This document shows positions 1 through 9,723 of a stretch of 64,000 nucleotides of DNA, one piece after another. The DNA lies in contig SWDT01000187.1 in assembly GCA_009193035.1 (NCBI GenBank), positions 124,001 through 188,000 on the forward strand, read 5' to 3'. The position numbers were made by a program, and so were the translations under genes. The notes under the pieces are model-generated. The model did no database searches. It was not told where the DNA came from and saw nothing but the letters and a program-made list of their open reading frames with translations. How positions within the stretch are numbered: the first letter of the stretch is position 1; every line of letters starts with the position of its first letter. This DNA comes from Halicephalobus mephisto (Eukaryota; Nematoda; Chromadorea; Rhabditida; Panagrolaimidae).

Positions 1-720
1 CCGATCAGGAAAGATATTGATATACCAAGATGTTTATAATCTCATAACAATATAGAATTACGAGATTCTATCACCCATAAAAAATCTAATCAAAGAAATT
101 AAAATTGCATGCAAAGTTTCAATCACAATGAATTGAAATTTATCAAATAACTACTGAAGAGTTATATACTTGTAATTGGAGAACCAATTATCAAAGTTAA
201 TGTAATTTTAATTGTCGAATTAACATTGTTACTGAAGGACAAAAGTATCTAATTCTAAGACAGAAATAACACACTATGTAAGCAGTCAAAGAAGAAAATG
301 AAGTCAATTCTAACTATGCAAACTCTTGAAAACTACAATGAATTCTTATTCCTTTCCTACTAGTAATAATTCTTCTTCTCCTTTTTCTTGAGCGTTTGTT
401 CCGCCTATCGCAGGGTCTGCTTTACAATATCAAATAATACAATTACAAACATAAGATACTAGGAAACTAAACGCCTAAGTCCTTGCGCCATTGTAGCGTG
501 ATGTCCACTGATGCGACGTCCTTTCCTACTAGTAATAATTCACTTTCCATATTACATTTCTCACTTATTACTACTATTAGGGACATTTTCACTCTAATAT
601 AATCTATTATAGAATGTTATCTAATCAACCGAGGTCTAGAAAATAATATGAACTATATCATAACCTATAGTAAAGAAAAACTTTTGATTTTATTGTGATG
701 ATATATTCTTTTGAAAAAGA
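1..720. other. Gene-free left edge
   Basis: No exon-like reading frame is visible on either strand. The stretch is AT-rich and holds one short retroposon-like insertion with long flanking direct repeats (350-541, listed separately). Confidence 0.6.
350..541 (-). mobile_element. SINE-like insertion with 23-bp target duplication
   Basis: A 23-bp direct repeat containing CCTTTCCTACTAGTAATAAT lies at 350-372 and again, unchanged, at 519-541. It flanks a 146-bp insert. Read on the minus strand the insert starts with GTCGCATCA and ends with GCGGAACAAACGCTC followed by a purine-rich tail. The same head and end are found at 43122-43321, also between direct repeats. Long target duplications and a simple tail are typical of LINE-mobilised non-autonomous retroposons. 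No tRNA or 5S promoter is recognised in this head, so the SINE class is open. Confidence 0.6.
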
Positions 721-784
721 CTAGAATTTATTTGGAACAATCGCATGGAAATTCATCAATTCAAAAATTATCAGTATATTGAAT

Positions 785-1237
785 TTAACAATATCCACAG
801 GTCTTGGGGCACTGTTCTTCCATGACGGTTTTGTAGGCGGGGTTGGTGCAGAGATAATAATCCTGAGGACAATCAGAAACTCCGGTGGTTGGGTTAATTT
901 TATCGACACAGGTGGCTGAAGATGGAGTAGATGTAGTAAAATTGCCAGGAGCAACAGTAGTCGAAGATGTTGTACAGGCTTTGCAAGTACGAGGGCAGAC
1001 TTTTTTCATTTGTGCTCCAAGAGTAGGATCTGTACACTTGTCGGCGTTAGCTTCACAGAAGGCTTCACTCTGGACGTTGTTGCAGTTCTCAGATGGATCA
1101 GTAATACAACAGATGTTCTGGATACAACTCTCTCCTTCAGGACATTGTCCCAAAACACAGCCACCAGTGATGCCAAGACAAGTCTGCCCATAGGCGTATC
1201 CAGCAAGAGCCAAAACAACAATAAGCTTAGCGATCAT
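785..1237 (-). CDS. Secreted protein with two ShKT domains
   Basis: A 150-residue single-exon gene. Residues 1-17 form a signal peptide (MIAKLIVVLALAGYAYG). A cysteine-rich stretch at about 20-50 is followed by a first ShKT domain (about 52-89, ending CPRTCKAC), a Ser/Thr linker (about 90-108), and a second ShKT domain (about 109-150, ending CPKTCGYC at the C-terminus). ShKT (SXC) modules are six-cysteine folds common in nematode secreted and cuticle or surface proteins; the Ser/Thr linker suggests O-glycosylation. A TATA-like box lies 49-56 bp upstream, and an AATAAA lies at 727-732 on the coding strand, 53 bp after the stop. The exact role is unknown. Confidence 0.88.
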   Translation of the reverse strand: MIAKLIVVLALAGYAYGQTCLGITGGCVLGQCPEGESCIQNICCITDPSENCNNVQSEAFCEANADKCTDPTLGAQMKKVCPRTCKACTTSSTTVAPGNFTTSTPSSATCVDKINPTTGVSDCPQDYYLCTNPAYKTVMEEQCPKTCGYC

Positions 1238-1285
1238 CTTGAGAAGACAATTTTCAGTTGATATACCTTATGCCAAAACCCAGAG

Positions 1286-1293
1286 CTTTTATA
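1286..1293 (-). promoter_or_regulatory. TATA-like box of the ShKT gene
   Basis: The minus strand reads TATAAAAG 49-56 bp upstream of the start codon, the spacing expected for a short 5' leader. No splice-acceptor-like sequence stands directly before the ATG, so this gene may use its own promoter and not be trans-spliced. Confidence 0.5.
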
Positions 1294-1299
1294 CCGTTT

Positions 1300-2199
1300 T
1301 TAAAAGGTTAAAAATTCATCAATTGTTTACTCTATATTAGAATAAAAACCAAAGAACAGTGCAAGACTCGATTTCCGGGGGTGAAGTCTGTTTGATCAGG
1401 TAAACGTAGATCCAGAAAAAAATTTATGAACAGAGCTTTCTGTTTATGCAAATGAAAAGAAAAATCACGGGTAATTTTATTTTCACGGAAGCTTCGAAAT
1501 GAAAAAACTTCTAAATTTTTTTAGAATATTGTAGGAATTTCTAAAGATTTTCAACGTCTCGAAAAAGTTTCTAGAATACAGTTGAAAATTCTTAAGATCT
1601 GTTGCAACTTTGCACTTTTTAGTATAGCCTTTTTACAGGAAAAATGAGTATTTTCAGATTTGAAAAAAAACATCTAGAATGAAGCAATATAACTCGTAGA
1701 TGCCAAATCTAAAATCTAAGTTGAAATTAATTTCTGAAATTCAGAGATTCAGAATTGTGAGTTATGAGGTTCAAGATCCCATTTATCAATCAAATAAAGT
1801 TCAATAGGTTTCTTCGGTGATGTGTATTTATTGAAATTCCCACTTTTCTACAAACACCGATTTTTGAAGCTGTGCCCTAATGGGAATTTTGAAAGTTAAC
1901 TTCTGATTCTGACAGCAAATTTGGAATCTACGAATCTTATTACATTGTTGTAGATACTTTTTCCGCTTATATAGCATTTCTGTTCCAGAATCAGATATTT
2001 AGGTCCCAAACCAGTAATTTTATTCTGAAAATTATAAATAATACTGGTTTGTGCATTCTCCTCATCAATGACAAATGTTGAATTCCTTCGTCAAATCTGT
2101 TTTATTACTATACATGATTTTGCAAGTTTATCCTGAGTTGTCATTGGCATCAAAATGCTGTTGATGGAGGTATATTGTTATATAACTTCATATACTTAT
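1300..2199. other. Intergenic, nothing recognised
   Basis: AT-rich sequence with short runs of similar AGAATTTCTAGAA-type words but no exon, RNA gene or clear mobile element. Confidence 0.5.
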
Positions 2200-2336
2200 A
2201 GGCCTAAAGAGTGGAAGTAATCTGCCAATGGTTTTAATAAGTTCCGCCAGTCTGTCGATAATTTGAGAGGCATAACCAAAGTATGAAAGAGTCAGTCGCG
2301 TACTGTCACCATAGCCCAAGCAGTCTGAGTCCAGCT
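2200..2336 (-). pseudogene. Coding-like relic, unknown family
   Basis: The minus strand has an uninterrupted stretch of about 45 codons with ordinary composition (for example LTLSYFGYASQIIDRLAEL), ending at a stop near 2200 and preceded by an AG at about 2336. It reads like one decayed exon. I do not recognise the family and there is no partner exon. Confidence 0.25.
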
Positions 2337-2848
2337 TTGTTTAAACAAGAACCTCTTTCCGATTTTGTCTGATAGTCGACGTATGAATAAAGCATATATC
2401 GATATCGCTAAGGCAGTAGAATGGCACAATCTTCTACGGACAACCAAGTTCAGAAGGACTTTCCATCACAGACCATAACGTTCCCCTATACTACATTGAT
2501 GATAGTAAAGGACAAACAAAACTTTCAAAAACAGTTCACTTTTGTCATACACATTCATGACATCTGTTATTCATCATCTTATTGTTGTAAAGTTACAATA
2601 AACAATATGGTTCATGAGCATCCTACTGTCAAAAATTGTTGAGATCAAGTACAAAATCATTAAGTTCATAATCAAAATGAAGCTATTAGATATTATCAAA
2701 ACTTGAATTCTCTTGTTTTTCAGTTTATTAGAAAACTAATCAGGATTGCGGACTTTTTAAGAAAAATAGCACTAAATTTCTTATTTAAGATCTCTAAATC
2801 GGTAAATTCATTTAATGACAAATCTGTTTCTTGATTATCATATTTTAG

Positions 2849-3095
2849 AGAACTATGTCCTATCGAAAAACGCCTCAATGCTTTAAACTGCCTGAAATGC
2901 TATTTCTGGAGTTATTTGGACGCTTTCTACGGCAAGAACTATTGTAATCTCCTAGATGAGGATACAGGATTACCTTTATTCAGAGATAACATTCGTGTGG
3001 GAATCTCGATGGAGAAAAGGTTCTAATCAATTTTGGATGAAGTCGTAAAGAAAGCGTTGGATCTCACAATCGACAACGAGTGTAATAAAGATTAG
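2849..3095 (+). pseudogene. Coding-like relic after a splice acceptor, unknown family
   Basis: A nematode-type acceptor (TATTTTAG) at 2841-2848 opens a frame rich in Cys and aromatic residues (it includes NALNCLKCYFWSYLDAFYG and DEDTGLPLFRDNIRVGIS), interrupted by one stop and then continuing in the same frame to a stop at 3093-3095. Composition and the acceptor suggest a former exon. No family is recognised. Confidence 0.3.
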
Positions 3096-3233
3096 ATGTT
3101 TATTCTTGATCCAAACAATTCAACACACAAGTAGTTAAATAAAGAGCTTTTCCGAATACTTGATCAAAAACTATTTTTAAATTGTCTGATGTAATTAAAT
3201 TTACCTATGTAAATATTAATTCTAACATTCTTC

Positions 3234-3425
3234 ATGAACATCGACAGTATCACCTTCATCCCTGGGATGTTCAGGAAGTTATCGAAATGTAATGCGGAGG
3301 AATCGAAGAAACAAAAACTGAGAATTTGCTGGAGAATATTTAAGAATACCTGTTTGGTGAGCTTGGGAATCTTTGGATGCATTGCCGGATTACAGAGTTC
3401 CATCAGAGATCTTATCGAAAACTGA
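3234..3425 (+). pseudogene. Detached 3' end of an SLC36-type transporter
   Basis: The last 63 codons match the C-terminus of the two transporters at 23945 and 28593 almost residue for residue (DSITFIPGMFRKLSKC, then GCIAGLQSSIRDLIEN and the stop). Within the variable stretch it is closer to the 28593 copy. Everything upstream of the final membrane segments is missing and the strand is opposite to its relatives. It is therefore a truncated, transposed duplicate, not a working gene. Confidence 0.85.
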
Positions 3426-4570
3426 GTTCATAAAACGATATCAGGCTGATATCGGATTATTTCCTATGGAAATCATTATGTACTTTAATCTCCCACGGGT
3501 TTTTTGTTACACAAACGATCATGAATAAAAAAATCACAGCTAATTCATCACAATCAAAAAACGAAGATCAAATTACATCAACAACCACTGTACAATCATG
3601 ATGATAGGGTATAATGCGACCAATGTTCTCCTCAAAAGCTCGATCAGTGAAATAGTTTTCTATATTAGATGTATTTTTGAATAAACAAGTTTGTAACAGT
3701 ATTAAAAAGGAAAAAAGCCCAATAACGAAATTTCTTAAGCTACATATTGTTTTTTATCAGATTACTTTTTACCTTAATTTTTATTTTCACTAAAAAATTT
3801 TAAAATTCATCACGGTTATTAATAACTTCCATCAAGAAAGATAGCTTTAGTTTTTTATTGATTTTATTTTTGTACAATATTCTACACCTATTTGGAAGTA
3901 AAAAAATCATCTTGGTTATCAGTAACTTTCATTGCGGGAATTATTTTTTTCTAACACTGTCGACGCAGTCGAAGATGGCAGTAGTGGAGAACGGCAGATG
4001 AGTCATCAATGCAAAAGAGACAAGCGGATCTCTACATGTCATTATTAATGTGCCAGATTCGTGTTTTGTGTTTATCGTCATTATATAATGTTCTAAGTAA
4101 TCGTAATATATTATTATTATGTATTATGCATTATGTATTATGCATTATGTATTATGTATTACATATTATGTATTACGTATTATATCTATATCTTGCTTTA
4201 CCGCGATTGTTATAATTATCACTTTCTCAATTTAATTACTCAAGTTTGAGACGATAAAGAGACTGATACAAATCAATAGTAAGAGGGATTACTACATTTA
4301 AACATGATGATGTTCTTTTTCATTTTTTACCGTGGACAAATTCTACTCGTACTTGGGAATGGGCTTGTTAGAGACTTTCCAGTTGAATCCGATCTTCCGT
4401 TCCGTGACATGTCATAGCCACGGGGAAGAGCGATCATCGGTTTTATATTTTTTATTGATAGCGATTTTTGAAAAACATTTTCCATTTTTGATCACTATCA
4501 AGGTCACGTCGGACGGGAGAAGATTAAAATGGAGGACATTGGCGTTATTAAGTCAATACTGATTTCAGGA
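3426..4570. other. Intergenic; microsatellite and dispersed repeat
   Basis: No coding signal before the transporter. A tract of ATTATGTATTATGC-type units occupies about 4110-4185 and sits inside a dispersed repeat (4060-4302, listed separately). Confidence 0.5.
4060..4302 (+). repeat. Dispersed repeat containing an SL1-like 22-mer
   Basis: This stretch (GTGTTTATCGTMATTATATAATG ... AAATCAATAGTAAG) recurs at about 54806-54990 in the same orientation, differing mainly by the microsatellite expansion at 4110-4185. At 4229-4250 lies a match of 19/22 to the nematode spliced leader SL1 (ending CTCAAGTTTGAG); the copy at 54916-54937 matches 20/22. No GT donor or Sm site follows, so it is not a working SL RNA gene. 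Confidence 0.6.
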
Positions 4571-7046
4571 ATGAAAGCAGACAAACCATCAATCGAGAAA
4601 TTCAACGAAGAAGAAGACGATGTTCCTGTTGTTAAAAGTAAAGGGCTTTCGTAAGTTTCTCGGAGTAAATTTAAAAATTGATGAATTTATGCAGATATTG
4701 GGATGCGTTTACGAATTTCGTGAGAACTCTCCTCGGAGTAGGGTGTCTCGCTCTTCCAGTCGCCGTCAAAGACGCTGGATGGTTAGTTGCGGTAATTTTA
4801 ATCTTCACTTTCGGGTTCCTGAATGCCCACTGTATGGTGATGCTGATACATTCGGCCCAGTACCTCTCCCGGAAGAAAGGAGAAGGCCGACTGGAACTGG
4901 GACAAGTTGTCTTCGATGCTTGTTCCAACAGTTTTGATTTCATGAAAAAGTACAGTATGGTCTTCAAGTAAGTTATTTCTAATTTTACTAAAATTAAATT
5001 TTGTAGAATCTTCTAAACCCTAGTGAAAGATTCTGGAATTTTGTAGAAATTTACGTTGAAACAGTTTTGTGAAAATATTTATTTTTAATTTTTATAATAT
5101 TAGTAATTTTAAAATTACAGAGTCTTTGTGAATATCTGCCTCTTCTGCCTTCAAATGGGGATCACTAGTGTCTATTATGTTTTCGTCGCTGTTCATACCA
5201 AAGAACTTACGGAACAATACACGGATATCAGACTCTCTGAAACAATGTACATGTTGATGATGTTTTTGCCATTCATTTTAGTCAATTGTCTGAGAACTTT
5301 GAAAGTTATCGCGATTCTAAGTGGAATGGGGAATGTTGTCATGTGCGGATGCTTGATCGTCATCTTCCAGGTGAGTTGAGATATTGATTAAAGTCTCCAG
5401 AATTAAGACTATTCCAACAACATTATACACAAAAAATGGGCATATGGGATATAATGGATGAACACACTAAAACAACTCTAATTCACCAGATACATTGTAT
5501 TCAACATATCGATTCATTAAATACGATATCAGTGCATGGTATACAGCGTATCGATGTATTAAAACGACTTTAAATGTATCAATACGTTAAGTATGATGTC
5601 GATGAATCATATTCAATATATCGACACATTGAATATTATGTATCTAATATATTATAGTCGTTTTCATGCATTTTTTGTATGTAGAAATCATCTCAAATAG
5701 TGACTGAAGCAATTTTTCGACTGTATGATAGTTACTCTTTAGCGATATTTGCTCCTCCTACTTCGTATGCTTTATGTAATTTCTTTCATTTTAACATTAG
5801 TTTTTTATAGTTAAATTAGTATCTCAGTTAAGTAAGAAAAAAGTGATTTAAAGAATTTTGAAAATAACGGGAATCAAAGAGAGTAGATATCAATAGGGAG
5901 TAGATGTCGATGGGGAGTGAATATAAGTGAGGAGTAGATGTCGATGAGGAATGGATGTCGATAGAGAGTAAATATAAGTGAGGAGTAGGTGTCGATGGGA
6001 AGTAGATATCATTGGGGAGTAGATGTCGATGGAGAATGTATGTTAGTGAAAGTAGATGTCGATGGAGAATGTATGTTAGTGAAAGTAGATGTCGATGGAG
6101 AATGTATGTTAGTGAAGAGCATTTGTCATATAGTCCGATTGCTTATTGTATTTAGTCACTATCCGAGATTGTTATTGAAAATGTTAATGGGATTTTTCAG
6201 TACCTTATTCGACAACCCCATCTTTCTCTCTCTAGCCTCCCTGCTGTTACCTCTTTCGACGGCATCATGACAGCCTGTGGGGCTATTCTCTACGCCTACG
6301 AGGGCCAGGCCATAGTTCTCCCTCTGGAGAACAAAATCAAAAAATCCGATCAAATGCTTGGATTCACCGGTGTCATCTCAACTGGAATGTCCACAGTAAC
6401 CGTAATCTATGCTGTTTGTGGATTTTTGGGTTTCATCACCTACGGCGAAAACGTCAAAGGAAGTATCGCCCTGAATCTGCCAGAAGACCCCCTGTACTCC
6501 ATCTTGAGGGGATTTCTGGTTCTCGTTGTTTTTACCGGATTTGCGATCCAACAATACGTCGTGATAGAACTGACTTTTCCGACTTTTAGGGCCTTCATTT
6601 CGAAATTTTTCAATTTTTCAGAAAATCAAAAAAATTCGAAATTCTGCGAATCTTCTGAAAATCAAAAAAAATCGAAATTTTTCAATTTTTCAGAAAATCA
6701 AAAAAATTCAAAATTTTTTTTATTATTTGTAGAATTAGTCTATAGGATATTCTTAGTTTTCGTCTGTATGGTCATAGCGATTACAGTACCCAATCTAGAA
6801 GAGATCATCCCCCTCGTCGGGATCACGTGTGGAATGATGATCGCTTTCGTTTTTCCTCCTTTTATTGACACTTTAGTTTTCTTGCCGAGACTTGTTGGAA
6901 AATTCAAAAAATCTCCAGAAGAAAACAAATGGAGTCTTGGTGGAAAAATTACAATTACAGTAATTAAAAATTTGTTTTTAATTTTTATGGGAATTTTCGG
7001 ACTTTTGGCTGGTCTTCGAGCAAGTGTCGGAGATTTGATGAAATAA
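4571..7046 (+). CDS. SLC36/AAAP-family amino acid transporter
   Basis: Four exons: 4571-4650, 4695-4967, 5121-5370, 6201-7046; 482 residues. The family moves small neutral amino acids with protons across plasma or lysosomal membranes through about 11 helices. The start is chosen because a strong acceptor (CTGATTTCAG) ends two bases before this ATG, and exon 1 ends in the same KGLS as its paralogues. After a short acidic cytosolic tail come the first helix motif (LLGVGCLALPVAVKDAGW), the conserved loop YLSRKKG, and GAILYAYEGQAIVLPLENKI. Compared with the paralogues at 23945 and 28593 it lacks their last intron. It has extra residues in the loop before the later helices: three 36-nt units encoding SKFFNFSENQKN-like repeats (6600-6707), in frame. 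No GT donor exists that would remove them. An AATAAA follows at 7087-7092. Substrate is unknown. Confidence 0.9.
5425..5683. mobile_element. Fold-back element (family A) in intron 3
   Basis: Starts ACACAAAAAATG and ends CATTTTTTGTATGT, an inverted pair. Just inside are ACTAAAACAACTCTAAT on the left and ATTATAGTCGTTTTCATG on the right. The interior is built from degenerate units around TATATCGATGTATT. Related copies lie at 48565-48940 and 50171-50770, both also in introns. No coding capacity. Confidence 0.6.
5870..6117 (+). repeat. Minisatellite in intron 3
   Basis: Degenerate units built on GGGGAGTAGATGTCGATG run from about 5875 and end in three near-perfect 33-bp copies (GTAGATGTCGATGGAGAATG ...) at 6019-6117, about 85 bp before the acceptor of the last transporter exon. 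Confidence 0.75.
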
Positions 7047-7617
7047 ATGTTTGTAAATTTTCGATTTTTTAAAACAAAATTATAAAAATAAAATTACTTA
7101 CCGTATAAAGTGAAAATGGTTTAGTGAAGATCGGTCTCGAAACGAAAGTTGAACGCGCGATTTCGAAATTTGAATTTTTAATTTTCAATGAAATTTGAAT
7201 TTTTAATTTCGATTTTCAGAATTCTTTTAAAAACAATTTTCTGAACTTTTGAAAAAGTAACGATTTCTACAGTTGTCACTGAGGAATTTTATATATTAAA
7301 AATTTCCATTATTGTTGATTTTCTTTAAAAATAAGAAAATTATAAAAAATAAAAATTATTTTTTTCCTACTTTACTGTATGTGAAACGAAATCTGTTTTT
7401 TCAAATTAGTCTTAAAACGAAATTAGATTTCTTCAAATTAGTCTCGAAAGGAAACTAGTTTTCTTCAAATTAGTCTCGGAAGGAAACTAGTTTTCTTCAA
7501 ATCGGTCTCGAAACGAAAATTGACTCGCGCGCTTTTGTGAGTTAGAATTTCTCCGATTACGTTTCTTCGTTTTTTCTAATTTTTAACCATATTTACTTCC
7601 TGTTTTCAACCTCCAGA
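7047..7617. repeat. Intergenic spacer with AGTCTCGAAAGGAAACT repeats
   Basis: Between the transporter and the kinase. About four tandem copies of a 30-35 bp unit (CTTCAAATTAGTCTCGAAAG ... ACTAGTTTT) lie at 7390-7520; a related GGTCTCGAAACGAAA occurs at 7130-7147. The kinase ATG follows a CTCCAG acceptor-like sequence at 7611-7616. Confidence 0.55.
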
Positions 7618-8699
7618 ATGCCGTTGAAGAAACAGTCTGCTGAACCATTGCCGAAACAGCAGTTCCTAAAACTAACACCGGCAAGTTTCATATATGAAAA
7701 ATTTCTTATTTCTTCAATTTCAGAGTCAACGAAAACAATGGTTTCTGGCAGATTTTCAGATTGGAAGTTTACTTGGACGTGGTCGTTTTGGATCAGTTTT
7801 TGTCGTCAAGGACAAAGAAACCCAAAATGTCTTCGCTATGAAGATGATTGTGAAGGCCACGGTTGAGGAAATGAACATGAAGCATCAGCTCCGTCGTGAA
7901 ATCGAGATCCACTATCATTTGAAGTAACTTTGTACTTTTTTCTTTCCTTAAATCTGCTTTTAGCCATGAGAATATCATCCGTCTGTTCGCTCAATTCCAG
8001 GATTCTAAGAACGTTTATTTAATTATGGAGTTTGCCGATGCCGCGAACCTCTTTGTTGTCATACGTAATCAAAAACGGCTCTCTCCACACCGCTCGGCTT
8101 TCGTTGCGGACAGAGTTGCTGATGCACTGGCTTACTGTCATGAACGTGGTGTTATTCATCGTGATGTCAAGCCCGAGAATATTCTCCTAGCTAGTCCATT
8201 CATCCCAAAATTAGCGGATTTCGGTTGGTGCGTCCATGCCCCCTCCGCCAGGTAGTGCTTTTCCGTTTGAAACTTTCTATTTTAAGTTGCAGTCGAACTA
8301 CTGTGTGTGGTACACCGGATTACGTAGCTCCTGAGATGATCACCAATGCCACCTACGTCCCCATGGCCCCGCACGATCACAAAGTCGATTGCTGGGCTGT
8401 CGGTGTACTTTTGTACGAAATGCTCGTCGGAAAAGCTCCTTTCGAAGACAAAGACAGTCGCAAAACTTTCCAAAGGATTATTCACGGTGAGATATCTGAA
8501 AACTATTTGGAACTTTTGCCTCCTGGAGCTGCTGATGCCATCACATCGGTACGTCGTTTACTGACTATGTGTGAATTACAGTATTTCATTTCAGTTGCTG
8601 AAACGAGATCCCGGTGAACGTCCTGAATTACAAGATTGGCGCAAAAACAATTGGCTCTGTGACCAAATAAAAATTTGGCAAACGAAATCGGTGTCCTGA
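7618..8699 (+). CDS. Aurora-type serine/threonine kinase
   Basis: Five exons: 7618-7680, 7724-7923, 7964-8251, 8293-8548, 8595-8699; 303 residues, close to the usual length of small Aurora kinases. Visible: P-loop GRGRFG (about 39-44), catalytic Lys in FAMKM (about 61), HRDVKPEN (153-160), the Aurora-diagnostic stretch DFGWCVHAPS (173-182), and an activation loop SRTTVCGTPDYVAPEM keeping the threonine normally autophosphorylated. Aurora kinases control centrosomes, spindle and cytokinesis. Oddities: the acidic GGEL-type hinge after the gatekeeper is replaced (EFADAANLFVVI), GTLDYLPPE is GTPDYVAPE, and the tail is short. Intron 1 (7681-7723) keeps frame only if read as a GC-AG intron (GCAAGT donor). 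Likely a fast-evolving extra paralogue, perhaps germline; that is inference. Confidence 0.9.
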
Positions 8700-9244
8700 T
8701 GAATCTGTGCTGTTTTTGGTTATTTGCTGTTTTATTTCTTTTTCACATTGGGGTAAATATGAAGTTGGTTTGTAAAGGTTTGAGATTAGTTATTTTCGAG
8801 TTTTTGTGTGGATTGGATATATGTAAATCTGATTTCTGAAACAATGGATCCAAATTTTTTTGGTTTTTTAAAAGATAAAGATTCTGTTTTCGTTGTTACA
8901 GTTTTCCTGAGGGTATTTTAGATGAATCTAGAAATTAAGAAACTGGAAGTAAACGAATATTGAATATTACAGTGGGAATTTTATATCTTTATAGTCAGAT
9001 GAAAATTCTTCAAAATTTCAAACTTGTTTTAATCGACTTTATTGACATGTTTGATAAACTAAAATTTAACGATTTCTCTATAAGAGAAATTTGTAAGTAT
9101 TTTGACTTTTATAAAGAATCAGTAATTATTATTGGTGAATAGTTGTAAAGCTTCTGATTCACGTAAAGATGAGAAAAAAGTAAAAATTGATTCACTGAGT
9201 CAGGGAGCTTGGGATACAACGTAATTCGAACAACAATTTCATAA
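8700..9244. other. Intergenic, nothing recognised
   Basis: Kinase 3' flank and spacer; AT-rich, no exon-like frame above background and no clear repeat until 9245. Confidence 0.5.
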
Positions 9245-9420
9245 TACAATCGAACTTGGATATAAAATACTTCCTTGGGACCGGGCAAAGCTTATCTTTA
9301 ACAAAGGACATATTATATTGAAGGTAAATTTGAAGGTAGACTAACCAAAATCATTCACATTGTATATTATAACAAGAGATATGTTATAGTGGGAGTATCT
9401 TATATCCAAGTTCTACTGTA
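9245..9420. mobile_element. Pogo/mariner-like MITE, copy 1
   Basis: A 176-bp element with terminal inverted repeats (TACAATCGAACTTGGATATA ... TATATCCAAGTTCTACTGTA). The word AACTTGGATATA next to the end resembles pogo/Tigger-type termini, which insert at TA. It is followed after 23 bp by a second copy in the same orientation. Confidence 0.65.
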
Positions 9421-9443
9421 CTTCAAGTTTAGAAATTTCGAAA

Positions 9444-9617
9444 TACAGTATAACTTGGATATAAAATACTTCCTTGGGACCGGGCAAAGCTTATCTTTAA
9501 CAAAGGACATATTATAGTGAAGGAAAATTTGAAGGTAGACTAACCAAACTCACTTAGACCGTGTACTATAACGTGAGATATGTTATACCAAGGGTATCTT
9601 ATCCAAGTTATACTGTA
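9444..9617. mobile_element. Pogo/mariner-like MITE, copy 2
   Basis: A 174-bp copy (TACAGTATAACTTGGATATA ... ATCCAAGTTATACTGTA) about 90% identical to the element just upstream, including the internal GGGACCGGGCAAAGCTTATC. Two adjacent copies suggest insertion of one beside the other or a local duplication. Confidence 0.7.
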
Positions 9618-9639
9618 TTTTTAATTTCTCACCACTGTT

Positions 9640-9710
9640 CGATCGTTGGCCCTCAGGGTATTTCTCTTCGGAATCAACGGTGTGTGGATTTGCGTTCAAA
9701 TGGATACATG
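9640..9710 (+). repeat. Degenerate piece of the TTGTTGGAT MITE family
   Basis: The block CCTCAGGGTATTTCTCTTCG and neighbouring words match the elements at 22721-22957 and 28137-28372, and more weakly 55075-55200. It touches the 3' end of the receptor gene. Confidence 0.5.
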
Positions 9711-9723
9711 TACGATTTGATAA

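Noticed and set aside
2421..2642. 73-codon ORF
   Set aside because: Composition and lack of splice or start context look random; a faint likeness to a reverse-transcriptase motif in another frame is too short to use.
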